Below the pieces are notes generated by a model. The model was not told the DNA's origin, did not search any database, and was given only the letters and a program-made list of their open reading frames with translations. This document shows positions 39,001 to 52,300 of a stretch of DNA of 64,000 nt, in pieces. Positions within the stretch are counted from its first letter, which is position 1, and each line of letters starts with the position of its first letter. Origin of the DNA: Cyanoderma ruficeps (Eukaryota; Chordata; Aves; Passeriformes; Timaliidae); the NCBI GenBank assembly GCA_008694505.1, contig VZDJ01000101.1, forward strand, positions 2,185,957-2,249,956, in the 5' to 3' direction. The position numbers and the translations under genes are program-made.

Positions 39001-39680
39001 CTATTTTAGTAAGTACCTGATGTTCTTGTTTAAAAAGAACATTCACATAGAAACGTAAATATGCTAAGTAGTCATATTTTCCCAGTGAGGACTATTTTTA
39101 TGTATTTTTTTAATTCATGCTCTATTTTTTCACTGATTTTTTAATTAGATTATTTTATATCTTTCTCTACCTCTGTGCTTGCTGGACTCAAGGTTTCTGT
39201 CAGAATGCCCTGAACCACAGTGAATAAAGTAGAAACCATGGAAAAAAAGAGTGGGAACCACTTTTGCTTTCCCAAAGGTGAAAAAGTTCATGCAGCTTCC
39301 TTTGGAATCCCATAATTAGGAGAATCTTCCAAATAGTTGGTCAAAAATAGGTGTAACTGAGCTACTTTTTCAAGTGTAGCCACTGGAGCATGTAGTCAGC
39401 CTGCTGAATAGTCTCATTCAATGACTATACTACCTGCTGTGGTTTGGACAATTGGCACAGAGTTGTTTTTAAACTTCCATGTTTAAAAACAGGTGCCAGA
39501 GGGGGAAATCCAGACTTTTACAACCAGAACAAATAAAAAGATGTCTGAGTTCATTTTAAAAATAAGGGATTTGTTTGTTTTATTAAGTCTGGCATTTTAA
39601 ATTTTGCTGTTTTGTTTTAATTTATTTAAATTGAAACTTTAGCAAGATTTTTTGGTGGGTGCATGTGCCTATGGTGGGTG
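33050..39680. other. Intron 6 segment upstream of COL10A1
   Basis: AT-rich intron of NT5DC1 which is also the 5' flank of COL10A1, where cartilage enhancers could lie. I recognise no gene, mobile element or RNA gene. Short T- or A-rich runs occur at 33188-33215 and 36328-36350. Confidence 0.4.
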
Positions 39681-40050
39681 CAAGTCCTATGAGGAGTAGT
39701 TGAGGAAGCTGAAGTTGTTTAGCCCATAGTAAAGAGTCTCAAGGGGGCCTTATTTCTCTCTACAACTACCTGAAAGAAGTCAGAGTGGGTTCCAGTGTCT
39801 TTTCCTAAGTAGAGAGTGATCCGACAAGAGGAAAGAGCCTCACATTGCACCAGGAGAGGGTTAGATTGGATATTAGGACAAGTTCCTTTACCAAAAGGGT
39901 TGTAAAGCATTGCAACAGGCTGCCTAGAGAAGGGGTGGAGTCACTGTTCCTGGAGGTATCGAAAAGACTTCTAGATGTGGTGCTTAGGGACATGGTTGGA
40001 CTTGATGATCCTAAAGTCTTTTGAAATCTAAACGATTCTATAATTCTGTA
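39681..40050 (+). mobile_element. CR1 LINE 3' fragment
   Basis: Sense-strand CR1 tail. AGTTGAGGAAGCTGAAGTTG comes near the start, then GGGGGCCTTATTTCTCTCTA, a RT C-terminal remnant with the phrase GGCTGCCTAGAGAAGGGGTG, TTGGACTTGATGATCCTAAA, and the terminal GATTCTATAATTCTGTA. It is 5'-truncated with several indels. Confidence 0.92.
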
Positions 40051-43000
40051 TAAAATTTTTATACTCTCTCACTTATGCAAAATAAGATTGTGTCCATGAA
40101 GCCTCAATGTTCCTGATGATTATTAATATACTAGTTTTCATTCCAATTAGCTGAAATGGAATTTTTACAAGCATTATATTGTCACAAAGGAGAATCATAA
40201 TTACTTGCTTTTAACAAGGTGCTAATGCAGTGTCAGTTTTTATTATTACAGAAAAGACTACGAAGGGCTATAAAGTTTTATAGGTGACATTTGCTGTATT
40301 ATCTAACTCCAATTACAAGTTTCAATGTCTCTTGTTGGACGTCTTCCTCCAGAGGAGGAAAATCACATGAATATGAGGGATGATCTTCTTTTGTGAACTT
40401 TAATAGTAGGCTTTTGTGTTCAAAGCTTTGAGGACCAAAAGAGAATTATATAAAGAGACTCAGATGTGTAGCAGAGATACTTTCCAAACTACTGATACAA
40501 AAACATATGGAGATACCAGGAAAGATAGGACTTCCTAAACTCATGACAGACAACCTGACCAAACTTCATCCTGTTTCCAGTGGTGATACTTGCTGCCTCT
40601 GCTGCTACTGTACTAAATGCTGAAAAAACAAAATTGAAAATTGGACTCCTGCTGGAGGTCAAGTGACTTCTGCACCATTGATGGTGATCTCCACAAATCA
40701 CAGATATTACACCAGTGAAATTCTGTGCATACAAAAGTAAAAGTGGGGATAGGAAATGGACTAAGGAGGTAAAGACTCATTTATCCATGTCACATAGTCC
40801 ATATTGTGATGTGGACACTGAATTACATGATTATCTCATGCAACATCTCTCAAAAAATTCTTGTAGAACATTTGGGTTTGTCCTCCCAAAAGCTGTAGAA
40901 TTCCAGTTTGAGCCCTACTGTATTTGTATCATACGATGATTAGTGGGAGGACTTTTTAACAGCAGAAAATAAGGGTTGCTCTGAATCAGTTTCCAACCAA
41001 AAATAAGTGTGGAATCCAGGAAGCTGTGGCTAAAATGAATGCTGTTACTTGATACGGTATCTATGCTAGTGTCATCACATCATTTAACATTAAATCTGGT
41101 ACATTCAATTCAATGGTTCTATTGGCATTGCATGGCTTATCCAATTAGTATCTGGTTATCCCTTTCTGCACTAGAAACAAGGCAAAGGTTTTTATCTTTA
41201 TATTTCCATATTTGCAATCTCATTCTGCATGCTAGCTTTCCCTTTTTTCTTAAAGGTACTTCACATTTTTCCAGCAACAGACTTCAGTCTAATACTAGCA
41301 GTATTCGGTTTAGATGTAGTAGATTCAAAAAAAAGCCTTATGTACAGAAGATCCATCTACAAATTCAGTAGAAGTTACAAGATTGAGATTTAGAATTTGA
41401 TTTTTTGATTGAAACCCTTTCATTTACCAGCATTTTAAATAAAGCTGAGAATCTTGAAATATTCTCCTTATTTCAGGACATAGACATAACACTATTTGTC
41501 TGTTGAAATATTAGCTCACGAAGAACGCGTGTTAGGTTATTCAGAGAGAGCTTATTGTTTCAGAAAATAGACATTCTATGTCTATAGACCTGTGGTGGGA
41601 TGTATTTGCTTACCTACATATTAGTAAGTAAAAGCAAAATTAAAATAGTAGAATATTTTTCTACTGTTTCCATTTTATACCTGTCTAAATCCAGATCTTT
41701 TCTGGTATGTCCTGTGTACATAAATTGTATTGGGTTTCAGAGCTGGATTCCACCTTTGGCTGTGCTGATGACCACAGGATGTTTACATGAACTATGGCAG
41801 ACTTTTCCCGCTGAGGCTTTCCTGCAGTGCTACATCCCTGAGACACTCAAGTTGTTTAGAACAGGGGGTTTTGTTTGTTTGTGCACCAATAGCTTGCAGG
41901 TACTTTAAGGGAAGATATATTTAGGCCAGTCACGTACAGAGTGCCAACACTGTTGGAAAACTGAGCTGGCAAGAGCATGAGCAGAATTTATTTGATATGT
42001 GAAATCATGGTCAACCTTACAAACTATTTAATACTGATATAGGATAATTTTACAACCTTTACCAGTTTATAGAGATCAAAAATGCCAAATAAAGATAAGA
42101 CGAACAAAGCAAGGTCTATTTTATAAACTTAATTGGAATAACAGACACAGTTTTGTCATGTTGTTTCTAAAACTGATTTGGAATGTTTAAACTTCTACTG
42201 GATCATCTTTTAGGAGAAGAGAAAGATCTTACTGTAAAAATCTGTATTCTCTAAGAAAACAGTCTGAAGTTTCTAGAGAATTTGATTAGAGGCTGTCACA
42301 GTGATGCTACCTATGAATCTCACAGTAAGGCTAAATGGTCTCTTGGGAACACAGGATCTTGGTCTTTTGACAAAGAAAAGTCAAAAATAGTCACAGATGT
42401 AAAGGACCTGTCTCTGTTGAGACTTGGCAGATTGTAGAATATAGAGCAAGTTAAAATTCAAGTCTTTTTAAACCGTTTGTTTTTTTTTTTTGGTGGAATG
42501 ATAGTGCAGGATGCACTGCAGTTCAGCTGTTCTGATGGAAAACTGCCTCATGGTGTTCAAACTTCTGGCAGAAACCTCTCTCCCAAGTTCTTAAAATGCT
42601 CCTTAGAATCCTTTATTCCTAAGTTACGTGAAGGACAAGTATGACACCTCAGATTGAGGTGCTTTTTTGTGTCCAGTAGTTGGGAGAAGTTGATTTGCAT
42701 ACTTCCATACAACTGCAAAAAAGTAATGATCTGCAAGACCATGTTTTGTTTTTGAAGTTATTTTATGGCCTACATGTAAAATGTCTACTTGAAATAAACC
42801 ATGTTTTTTTCCAAGTTATACTAATGTCCAGGAAGGGACTGTAGGCTGTCCAAGTGTCAACCATCAGCTTATAATCAAGGCCTGATGGCATCTAATTACA
42901 TTTCAGGTGTCTGCACAGTGGCCTGTGAAGTAAAATACTCCATTTTTGTCACTGGTTTATGCAAATGTGGATCAGGCTTCTGATGTTTCTTCAAGGACAT

Positions 43001-43250
43001 ATATGCCCTAAGTCTGTATTTAACAGAAAATGAATTTATAAGCAGAGTCTAACAACAGGTTCTTAGTTTCTGCAGTCAAGCTTATGGCCCATCAAAGCTT
43101 AATCAGCTCCCTGTACCCCTACAGCACAACATTTTTCCTTGACTTCTGCATTTATGCCACATGCCTGGAAGGCACGTAGGAAGCATCTCAAGTTTCTGTT
43201 CTTGTGCTAGGAGGACAAAGTAAATGTGATTATATTCTGCCACTGTCTCT
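40051..43250. other. Intron 6 segment, nothing recognised
   Basis: AT-rich sequence. Open frames at 41039-41371 and 41600-41908 have no recognisable domains. A T run is present at 42479-42491. Confidence 0.4.
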
Positions 43251-43287
43251 TCCAAAAGAAACACAGTCTGTTTCTTTTGGAGAGTGG
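43239..43287. repeat. Strong hairpin: 13-bp perfect inverted repeat, extendable
   Basis: TCCAAAAGAAACA (43251-43263), loop CAGTC, then TGTTTCTTTTGGA (43269-43281), exact complements. Beyond a small bulge the pairing resumes (CCACT at 43239-43243 against AGTGG at 43283-43287). Confidence 0.85.
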
Positions 43288-45734
43288 CCCCTTAAGCAAC
43301 TAAGTTGGTGTGAGATCTTGACCCTGAAGGTGTAGATAAGCTCTTTGGGGCATTTAGCCGCCAAACTAAGTCTTAACAAGCCTTTATTGTGCAAATGCAA
43401 TCAGAAATTTGTAATAATTAAATAAAATTTCATGGTGGTGGCAGATTGAATATTTTGCACATTGTACCGCTATGTCCCAAATTCCAGACCTATGGAAAGA
43501 ATGCCTTGTAGCTGCTTGGCAAGAGGTAGGTCCAGGACTAAGGTAGAGACTTTTTTCCTGATGTTTGTATTAGAGGATGAGCAAGCAGTTTTAAACAAAT
43601 CTTTTTGAAAAAGTAAAAGTATGAGGTATAAGGAGTTGCATTTATTGCATGAAGGAAGTATTGAGTTGGACTGGTGAAAATTTGGCAGCATTTTATCTGA
43701 AAACCTAATCCTGATGAAACATCACAGTTCACCCTAAAGATGAATTATATATATATTTCCTGTTATAACATCAGGTAATTATTTTAATGTTTAAACTCTT
43801 TTCTCTCATGTTTTTACAATTCAGGGCATCAGTTTTTTTAAGGAAAACTATTGTCACAGTCTTTGCTTTTATATTTTTAAAGACATAGTATTTCATATTG
43901 TTATTAAAAGCTGTTTGATCTACAAAAACTGATAGGGTGACTAGTTTTATTTCTTTGGACTTCAGCATGATGTTCGGTAGTAGGTTTGCAGTTTGGGGTG
44001 AGGAGGTAATAGAATATAATTAATACTAAAATAATACATTTTAAGAATAGCCCCCTTTCCTTTTACTGCAATTACTGCTAATTTTTTTCTCAGCCTGTCA
44101 CTTCTTGAAAATTGTTTTCCAAAGTTTGCAAAAAGGCAGAATGGTAAACCATAAGGAAACAACAAATGAAATCTGTGTTGCTTCCAAGCTGTCCTCTTTC
44201 CTCTTTCCAATGCTGCATCAGGATGTGGTTTTGCTCCCTTTAGAGCTGAAGGATTTCTTCTCCTGACTCTCTGAACTGGTGGAAGTGAGTGTAAAGGGAG
44301 AAGGCATTTAGCTTGTAACTAGAAATGTGAACACTGCACATTTCCTACATAAAACATGCAGGCGATATGTATAGAACTGAAGGCTCATCTCAGTTTTTCA
44401 GTGATTTTTTTTCTTGCATTTCTTTCCAATTTCCATATCTTTAGCTTTGCCCTCTGCTAACTATTGTGTTCCACCTACACTGTTCACCATGGCGTGGGTG
44501 GGGGTATTTGTTGCTGCTCATGCATTATCAAGAGGGGGTTCCATGGAACCAAGCAGCGTAAGTAGGGTGAGTCCATTTTTGAAAAGTAAGGCCAAATCAG
44601 AAAAGGAAATACATTTTTGAATCTGGCTAGAACAGTCTAGGTAGCAAGAAACTGCTGCATTTTACAAAATGTTCTTGCTGCAACTTGTCCAATCATGTTG
44701 ACATAGAATCATGGCTTTTAAATAGAAAAATTTAGCTAAAAACATAATTAAGGTCCTATTTCACTATTCTTCAAAAGCACTATATAGAAAATTCTGTTTT
44801 TAGTATTAGACCACCAGAAATGATAGTCTGTCCATTGACTCAGTTTAAAATATATTCCTATATTCAGGCAGAATCACCATCTACTGTTGGCGAAGGCTTT
44901 GGATTTTCTAATTTTGTTGTTATAATTTCTGTCATGCTGTCTGAGAGCAGAATTTTCAATCTATCTGATAACAAATACCATATTTTTAATTCATTAGAAT
45001 TGGAGACCATCTAATTTTGAGTCCTAGCCTCGACGTACTGAATAAAAAATAAGCTTCAAATTTCCCATTCATTTTATATGTATAGATGCAAAATGAGAAA
45101 CTTGCTTCTAGGCTCTTAGTTCCAAGAAGCCGCAGAGAAGCTCAGGCTGGTGATGAAATCCTGCTGTGGTGGCAGCCCAGGAATGCCGTCCACTCCATCA
45201 GGTCAGGTTTGGAATTCAGGGCACTTCTCTTCTGTTTGTGTCTGTGAACTTAAAAGGAGCTTTTTCCACCAGGAAACAAATATGGATATTTTTATAATAT
45301 GCCACTTGTTTCAAGTTCCTTCTTGTAGTTGCTCAGTATTTGTTTTCTTCAAATTCATTTAAACTCTTTGGGACTGAAGAGTCTTCTTGCTATCTTAGAA
45401 ATCACCACCAGGTTTCCCAATAATTCTCTGGAGTCTTGACATGTGTCTACAGTTTATTCTCCCTTGAGCAAAATGTAATTTTAAGTATTTTCGATGTCTA
45501 AAGCCAAACTGGATCATTGCAATAATTAATTCCTACTGTCATAATACAAGCCAAAGAAGCTTGCCCAGTAGCTTCTGTTTCTATGCAAAGCATATCTTCA
45601 AGGACATAACATTCTATCCTAGCTTTTATGTAGCTGTGGGTTACTCTGGTTACTTCACAAACTGCTCCTGATCCTGCTTCACACCACAGAGGAGAACTCC
45701 CTTTGTTATCACATCTTTCATTTGCTTTTCAGGA
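43288..45734. other. Intron 6 segment, nothing recognised
   Basis: No gene or mobile element recognised between the hairpin and the T/G-rich tract. Confidence 0.4.
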
Positions 45735-45908
45735 GTTTCTTTTTCATCTCTCTTTTTTTCTTTATTTTTCTTTTTGTTCTTGTCTGGTTGTTTTTGTGGG
45801 GTTTTTGGGGTTTTTGTTTGTCTTTGTTTTGATTTTTTTGTTTGTTTTTGGTTTGGTTTAGTTTGGTTTTGTTTTGTTTGGGGTTTTTTTGGGGGGTTTT
45901 TTTGTCTG
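45735..45908 (+). repeat. T-rich then GT-rich low-complexity tract
   Basis: A pyrimidine-rich half passes into runs such as GTGGGGTTTTTGGGGTTTTT and, near the end, GGGG-T7-GGGGGG. Four G-runs of four or more lie within about 110 bases, separated by T-rich spacers. The open frame over it (45774-46046) encodes only F/G/V/W-rich low-complexity sequence. Confidence 0.85.
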
Positions 45909-48662
45909 CATTGGAGTGTTGTACAATACTATTTTAGCATACAAGGAGCTATATTAACTTATTTTTATTTGGGAGACTCTAAGCATCAGGAGCTGTCATA
46001 CATGGCTACTACAGACACAATTTCTCCTACACCTCGAAAAGCTTGATTTGTCTTAGTTTCATGTTTTGGAAACATCTTTTTCTCTCTCAGTTCAATGGTT
46101 TTATTTTCATCTTTCTTTTTCTCTTGATCAATTTCTTATCCTGTCATCTTCCTCCTTGTTTGGATATCTTATGGATATATTATATATTCTGCCTTTTGGA
46201 TACAGCATACATGTTCCTATGAAAATATTCATGCATATATATGCATAAACTGTATTATATGCACACTAATTGGATAACAGACTTAAATAAAGTTTAAAAA
46301 TATGCTTTTTCAATAAGACATCTTTTTTATTTCTGGAGATAAAAAATGATCTAGTATCACGTAATTTCAGAATTTAATTCCAACACAATTTTCAGGCCAT
46401 ACATAAAAAGCATACATTGTCATTACAAAGTACTAATTAGTTTTTGGAAAGTAATGTAAAAATTAATCCAGATAAATTTATGAAATTGCATAAAAAATGT
46501 GTAACCCATTTTGTTCTAATCTCTGATTTGAAATTGTTCCTGACTTAAAAATTCAACTTTTATACTAATTGATATCCAAGAGATATCTACCAGAATTAGG
46601 TAAGCTGTAGAAAAGCTTTGAAAAAATTCTATTTAATGTATTTGTCTGCAAATTCAAAAGAAAGAGAAGCATTATTTCCTTATCAGAGGAGGAACATTCC
46701 TTGAACTGTTCTTAAGACTTTACCCTTAGGTGCATGAAAATCTTTACTTTTTCAAGTGTCTTTAATTTCCTATTTTCCAAAGTAGTTTTAAACACTGTAA
46801 TTATATTTTGAGAAATATTAATTGATGCTTTTATGTATAGAGCTCAATTAACTCATATGTTATGCATCAGAACAGCATTCATCTCCTTTGGAAATGATGG
46901 GGAGCAGAATGACAGACTGTGCTGTTCACCAGAGCAAATGTCTGGACTGGTCCCCTGCATCTGTAAGTAGAGTCTGTTGGATCCTAACTCATCCATATTG
47001 ACAGAAGTCCTGCCCTTGTCAAAGGTTTTCTGTTGGGGTAGTCTGCTAAATTAGTCTGAAGTATATCTTTCAAGACAGAAAATAACTTTAAACAGGAAAG
47101 GCTAAAGTAGAACTAAGACTGTGACTGCAAATATGAATCAACAAAGGAAATCTGGCAGGCCCAAAGCCTACATGACCTACGTGAAGCTCTTCAGAATGTT
47201 TCTGTTGACAGATGCATGACTGAACTTGCATCTGGCAAGTCCTGCTGAGAGACAGCAAAGGAGCTGTTGACCAGAAGAGTGGGTATAAAACCCTTTCTGT
47301 GACTTGCCAAATGTACACAAGTAAATTTGAGATGCCAATTTCTATTTGTGTCTGTGGTAGCAAGTTGTACTTTTCCTCTGACTGTCATTTATTAACTCTT
47401 CACAAGTCCTGCATTACATCTTCCATTGCTAACGTCTAGTTGACCCCATGAAGATTGGTTGTACTTGCATTTGGGTTCTTGAGAGCTTGTCTTTTCTCTA
47501 GAAGCTGCAGCTTTACGGAAAGGTGCTTCTCAGCATATATCATGCCTCTCCCAGCTACACTAAGCAAATTCTGCTTTTTTATAGTTGAACCTCTGAGCAC
47601 ATTGGATGTGTTTATACAGCTGACACCAGTCTTTTGCAATCCTGCAGAAGCCAACTGGATGTGAAGCAGGCCTTTACTGGAAGCTGTGTGACCATCTGGA
47701 GTGGTGCAGCACAATACATGTGGTAGTGAGGGGATGTCCATGCTAATGCAGCTTTGTGTGCAGCCAGACCAGGGTATAAGTAGAGTCTAGTTGCACCTGC
47801 CTGCATAGATACCGTTGCTGTGTGCAACAGATTGTGTAGAACTGCCAGTTCTGGTCACTTAAAAATAAATTATCAAGTTACAGCAAAAAGAAATAGTGTT
47901 ACTGTTGCAAAATACAAGGAGAGTGGAAAAAGAACATGACTGGAAAAGGAAAAGAATTTTCTTTTTTTTTTACACCAAACTATTTCCATCAAAATGCCAG
48001 AGCACACAAAACTAGGATTTGGCATGAGCCTCTTCCACGCAGCAGCTCTCTGTTGGATGCTTTGGGGAAAGTGGCTTTGGACCTAGATGAGTGAGGAGGC
48101 TGGAAATCCTATTGTGTGTGCTTATAATTTTGAACAGCACTTTTTCCTTCTGAACTACAAAATGTGGCAAATGGTCAGGTTTGTAACAAATATGCAGAAC
48201 CAATTATGGGAGTGTTCTATGAAGCAGTGGATCCAGAAAGAACAGCTTTGGTGTCTGTTACAATGCGTTCCTAGAACTTCACTCAGTGATTGAGTGATTT
48301 TAAAGAAAGTGAAAGATAAATCCTTCCACACCCATTGGAAAAGCAGATATTTTCCTTTTAGCAGAGAACATCTGTTGTAGTTAAACTTATATATGAAATA
48401 CTTTTTTTCTGGGAAATTAGAGAAACTGCTGTTTTTACAAATAGTAGACTGAAAAGAGGATGAGTACTTATGTATTAAAGGTCCCCTTCTATATAGAACA
48501 TAAACACTTCCGTTGTATCGAGAGATTTTACCTTAACCTTATATCTCAAGGTAACATATGAAATTACCCTGTCCATAATCTCTGATTCACATAAAATTAC
48601 AGAAAAGAAGAAAAAGAACAAAAACATAACAACAACAAAAAAAAAGACTACACAACCTCATT
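45909..48662. other. Intron 6 segment, nothing firmly recognised
   Basis: Includes a short AT palindrome (TGCATATATATGCA near 46232-46245) and an A-rich run just before the LTR (48600-48650). Overlapping open frames on both strands around 47088-47827 look like chance. Confidence 0.4.
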
Positions 48663-48667
48663 CCCAC
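48663..48667 (+). repeat. Left 5-bp target-site duplication CCCAC
   Basis: CCCAC directly precedes the LTR TGT end and is repeated exactly after its ACA end at 49362-49366. Confidence 0.9.
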
Positions 48668-49361
48668 TGTCCTGGGTTATAGTCTATTCAATTTCATCTG
48701 CTGAAAACAGTTGGGGGCGGGTGCCTTTTGATAATGGGCCAACGGTCAGTATTAGGTAGAGCATTGTTCTTATCTTTAATGGGCCATTAACAGTCTTCTC
48801 TAGCCGTCTCCCCTTCCCAACACATACCTACATCCTAGCGTACCTATTGTGTGATGCTCCACCCCGTGGGAGGAGCCAGCCATTCTTACCTGGATAAAGC
48901 TAGAACTTTAAACGAGCACAGTGTCTTGCTTCATCCGATTACGAGAAGAAGGCTGGACCCTTCTCACCACCTCAAGACCCCTTTCTTTTCTGCTACTGGA
49001 CCATTTTCTGCCTCAGCGGAGCTGTACCTGCCATTCCAGGAAAACTCACTTTTAGACTGCTTTCCACACCCTGACTAACAAAGTTGTAGCTTTGACCCTG
49101 TCAGGGCTTTTCAAAATTGTTGTTTGTTGGTTTGCTGGTTTGGTGGGGTGGTTTTGTTTTTTGTTTTTTTTTCTTTTTCTTTTCTACCACATTTGTATTC
49201 TTATATTCTTAGTAAAAAGCTGTTATTCCTACTCCCAAATCTTTGCCTGAAAGCCGTTAATTGCAAAATTAGAACTTGGCAGGGGGTGAGGGGTTTACAT
49301 CCTCTATTCTAAGGGGAACCCCAGTTTCCCTGGCAGATACCTGTCTTTCTAAACCAAGACA
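48668..49361 (+). mobile_element. Solo LTR of an endogenous retrovirus, probably ERVL-like
   Basis: A 694-bp element begins TGTCCTGGGTTATAG and ends CTTTCTAAACCAAGACA, so it has the TG...CA ends of retroviral LTRs, and CCCAC target duplications flank it. A TATA-like GATAAAG near 48893 and a GT/T-rich section near 49115-49180 fit an LTR with U3, R and U5. Phrases such as AAATCTTTGCCTGAAAGCC and TACCTGTCTTTCTAAACCAA recall abundant LTRs in songbird genomes. The 5-bp duplication suggests the class III/ERVL group. No internal retroviral genes lie beside it, so it is a solo LTR left by recombination. The open frame 48851-49078 is within the LTR and is not a gene. Confidence 0.9.
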
Positions 49362-49366
49362 CCCAC
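49362..49366 (+). repeat. Right 5-bp target-site duplication CCCAC
   Basis: Exact copy of 48663-48667, directly after the LTR ACA end. Confidence 0.9.
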
Positions 49367-52300
49367 AAAGAACTCCAGAGCTGTTGTCTTTCCTCGGTTT
49401 AAACAGGTGTATTTTCTATTAGTATTCTGGAAATGTAGGTGTATCAAAAGACCTGCTTTAAACAGTAGACAATGCAAAAAGCTAAATGTTTGTGTAAGTA
49501 GCATTAGGTAGTATTAGTCTTTGTCTCCTAAAAAGGCTAGTGCAGATAATAGTGTAAGAGCCACCTTCTTTTGCTCAAAAGCTGACTCATGCTTTTAATT
49601 ACTGATTCAGCTGAACAGGTTCTGCTTACAGTACACAAACAGCCCCATAGAATTGCACAGACTGCTCCCATGATTCAAAAAATCACTATCTTTATGGTTA
49701 GTGTGATGGTGCTTTTTTCCCCCCCATAAAGAAGATCAAGAGGCACAGGAGACAGTTTAGCTTATCTTGGAAAAATGTTTGGTGATCTACTGACAGAAGC
49801 ATTATTGTGGGGCTGATTTATGGCAGGAGGAACCTTCAAACATGGGTTAAGAGAAGTAGTGGCATCTACCAGAGATATTTTAAAAGACAAATTGTGGGAC
49901 TTAAAAGTGATTTTGATGAGAATTACTTTAAAAAAATAAATCCAAGCTACTGGTTCCTGAAGACTTTTTAACTTTGGGTATTGCAGTTAGATAATTTGGT
50001 GTAGTTATACATGAAAAAAGATATGAAGGATCAGAAAATGCTATAAGAGTGCCTTGTTTGAGGACCAATCACAGCTTTGATACTTATTGAGTACAACTTG
50101 GTGCTTTATACTAGCCTGACTTAATTCAGTGGATTTGTCCAAAGTAGGTATTGATCAAAAAAAAGAAAAAAAAGTGTCCAAATTGTTTAGTGCTGCTGCA
50201 ACTAAATACCTAGCTCAACCTGTTGATTTCCAGTTCATCTATACAGGTTTTTTACCCTGTCATGGATTAGTTAAATCCTCCAAATTAGCCTAAGGGAAAT
50301 GTAAGTTAGTAATTTACAGTGCTGCTAATGCAATATGAGAAATGAGCTGTAGTACCTTGAAAGAGCAACAGGAGCAGTTATATGCTAGATTTGGTTGCTT
50401 TTATCTGGATGGAGATAAAATTGGTAAGGTTGATGAAGTGAACCGTTGAGAAATGTCATTATATTCCTCTGTAAATTCCCTCTGTCCCTCTGTCCCTCAC
50501 AAATGGAAAATAATCTCAATAATGTTTTAAAAATATAGGATTCTTTTTAAAAATCACTTCTTATGCCAAAAGACTTTTGTTAGAAAAACTTTAATATGTT
50601 TTTTTCCTGAAAACCTTTTATTTCCTAAATGTTACTTTGAAAGACTGTAAATTTTGTGGCTAAATTTCATATGTTCTTCATTTTCTTTTAGTAAAAACAA
50701 ATTAAGTTTTCCACATATATGTATCTGTATGTGTATTTATAGTGAGGAAGAGACAGGAGGGCAACCTTCAACCTGGGAAAGGTGACAGAAGACTAAGAAA
50801 TATTTTCCCATCACTGATTTAGCCATTCCAACTTATGGTCAACTAGTAAATTTCTCTTTTCAAACTGGCCTTTGCTAGTTAAACACAAGGTGTTTACTTT
50901 GGCTACAGGACCTTTAGGCAGACGTGGTATGAGAGGCAGACAGCACCAAGTTAGTTGAAAAGTCTGTTAAAACATTTGAAAGTGGCCAAGGAGGAACAAT
51001 ACTACTTATTTATTTGAACTCCAAGCATTAAAATATGGAACTGCTTTCTGGGGTAGAGAAAACATACTTTTTCCTACCTGAGAATGTGGTATAACATTGG
51101 CAGATGCTGGTTATTTGTAGACTTCAAAAAATCATAATGTTCTTATCCTATCTAGAGATGTATTTTTTTTATTTAGCAGTTTGAAAAAATGCAAAATTGA
51201 TATTAATGCTGAGGATGGAGAAAATGTTGACATCATTAACAGTCGTTTGAATTTAGCCTGGTTTTTCTGCAGCTGGAATGAGTTGTTTTTCTTTTGTTTG
51301 CCTGAGAATTGAGTCCAGATTATAATTTGCATCAGCAATGGAGTTAAAAATATGAGAAGTTTCCCCCTACTTTCCATTGGTTTTAATTGTCAAAGGTTTA
51401 TGTGCAAGGGAGAACAGACATTATATTTTGATGAAAGCAGAAGCATTGACTGTTTTCCAGAATCAGAAGAGCAATGTCTTTGTGAGACATGGTAACTGAT
51501 ATGAAATTTTGCTTTAAGTTGGCTCAGCCAACCCAGTTTCTCTGTGTGACCTTTTCAACATCTTATGTCCAAGTCCTTATTTCAGTTGTACAAATGTTTC
51601 CATGGCTGAAAAGAGGTTTTGCTTATGGCAGCACACCCCAGCCATCATATCAAGGTAGCTTCAGCACTTCAGCATTCATATATATTCATATTCATCATAA
51701 AAAATATTCCTTACATTCCTTTGCATTATCCTTTCTCATTATAGTAAGAGAAATGAACAGAGGTGTGTTCAAACTAGGTCAGCACAGAGAACAAGCAAAA
51801 CAGAGTTTATCTTCCTGCCTCCAGACTCCTCTCTTAAAGGAAAAAGTGTTTGTAAAGAGTAAAAATAATGCATACCTGTGTGCTAAATCTATTCTAATAT
51901 TTCTATTTAAAACCAAAGGTGTCTCTAAGCAATTCCCACAGATACAACATTATGGTTACTTTTAATAACTCAGCCTACAATTTCATATATAAGTGCTCAG
52001 TCTAGCACAGAAAAGGTCATCTACATGGGACAAGAAAGACTGAATATAGATTTACCCCTTGCTTACTGGAATGCCCGATTCTTGCCCTTTTTTTCCCCAG
52101 TGACTATTCTTGTGAGTAGTACTAGCCTAGCTCCTAGGAAAAGGGGGCTCACAGTTTAAATTGTAGTAGTGTCATTTGTTTCACAAAAAAACCCTAATTC
52201 ATAAGAAAAGAACAGAAGCTAAGGGAGATAATATCTTCAGCATATGCAGCATTTTCTAGTTACTTTCCATATTTTAAAAGTGTTCCATCCCTTTTTATTT

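Noticed and set aside
45774..46046. 90-codon frame rich in F, G, V and W
   Set aside because: Direct translation of the T/G low-complexity tract.
46232..46245. AT palindrome TGCATATATATGCA
   Set aside because: Short alternating AT sequence is common in such introns and no neighbouring element gives it a role.
48668..49361. Possible full-length provirus
   Set aside because: No second LTR and no gag, pol or env-like frame flanks it. The target duplications directly border the single LTR.
51489..51965. 158-codon plus-strand frame
   Set aside because: No recognisable domain, low-quality mixed composition, no splice context. A few such frames are expected by chance in this much AT-rich DNA.
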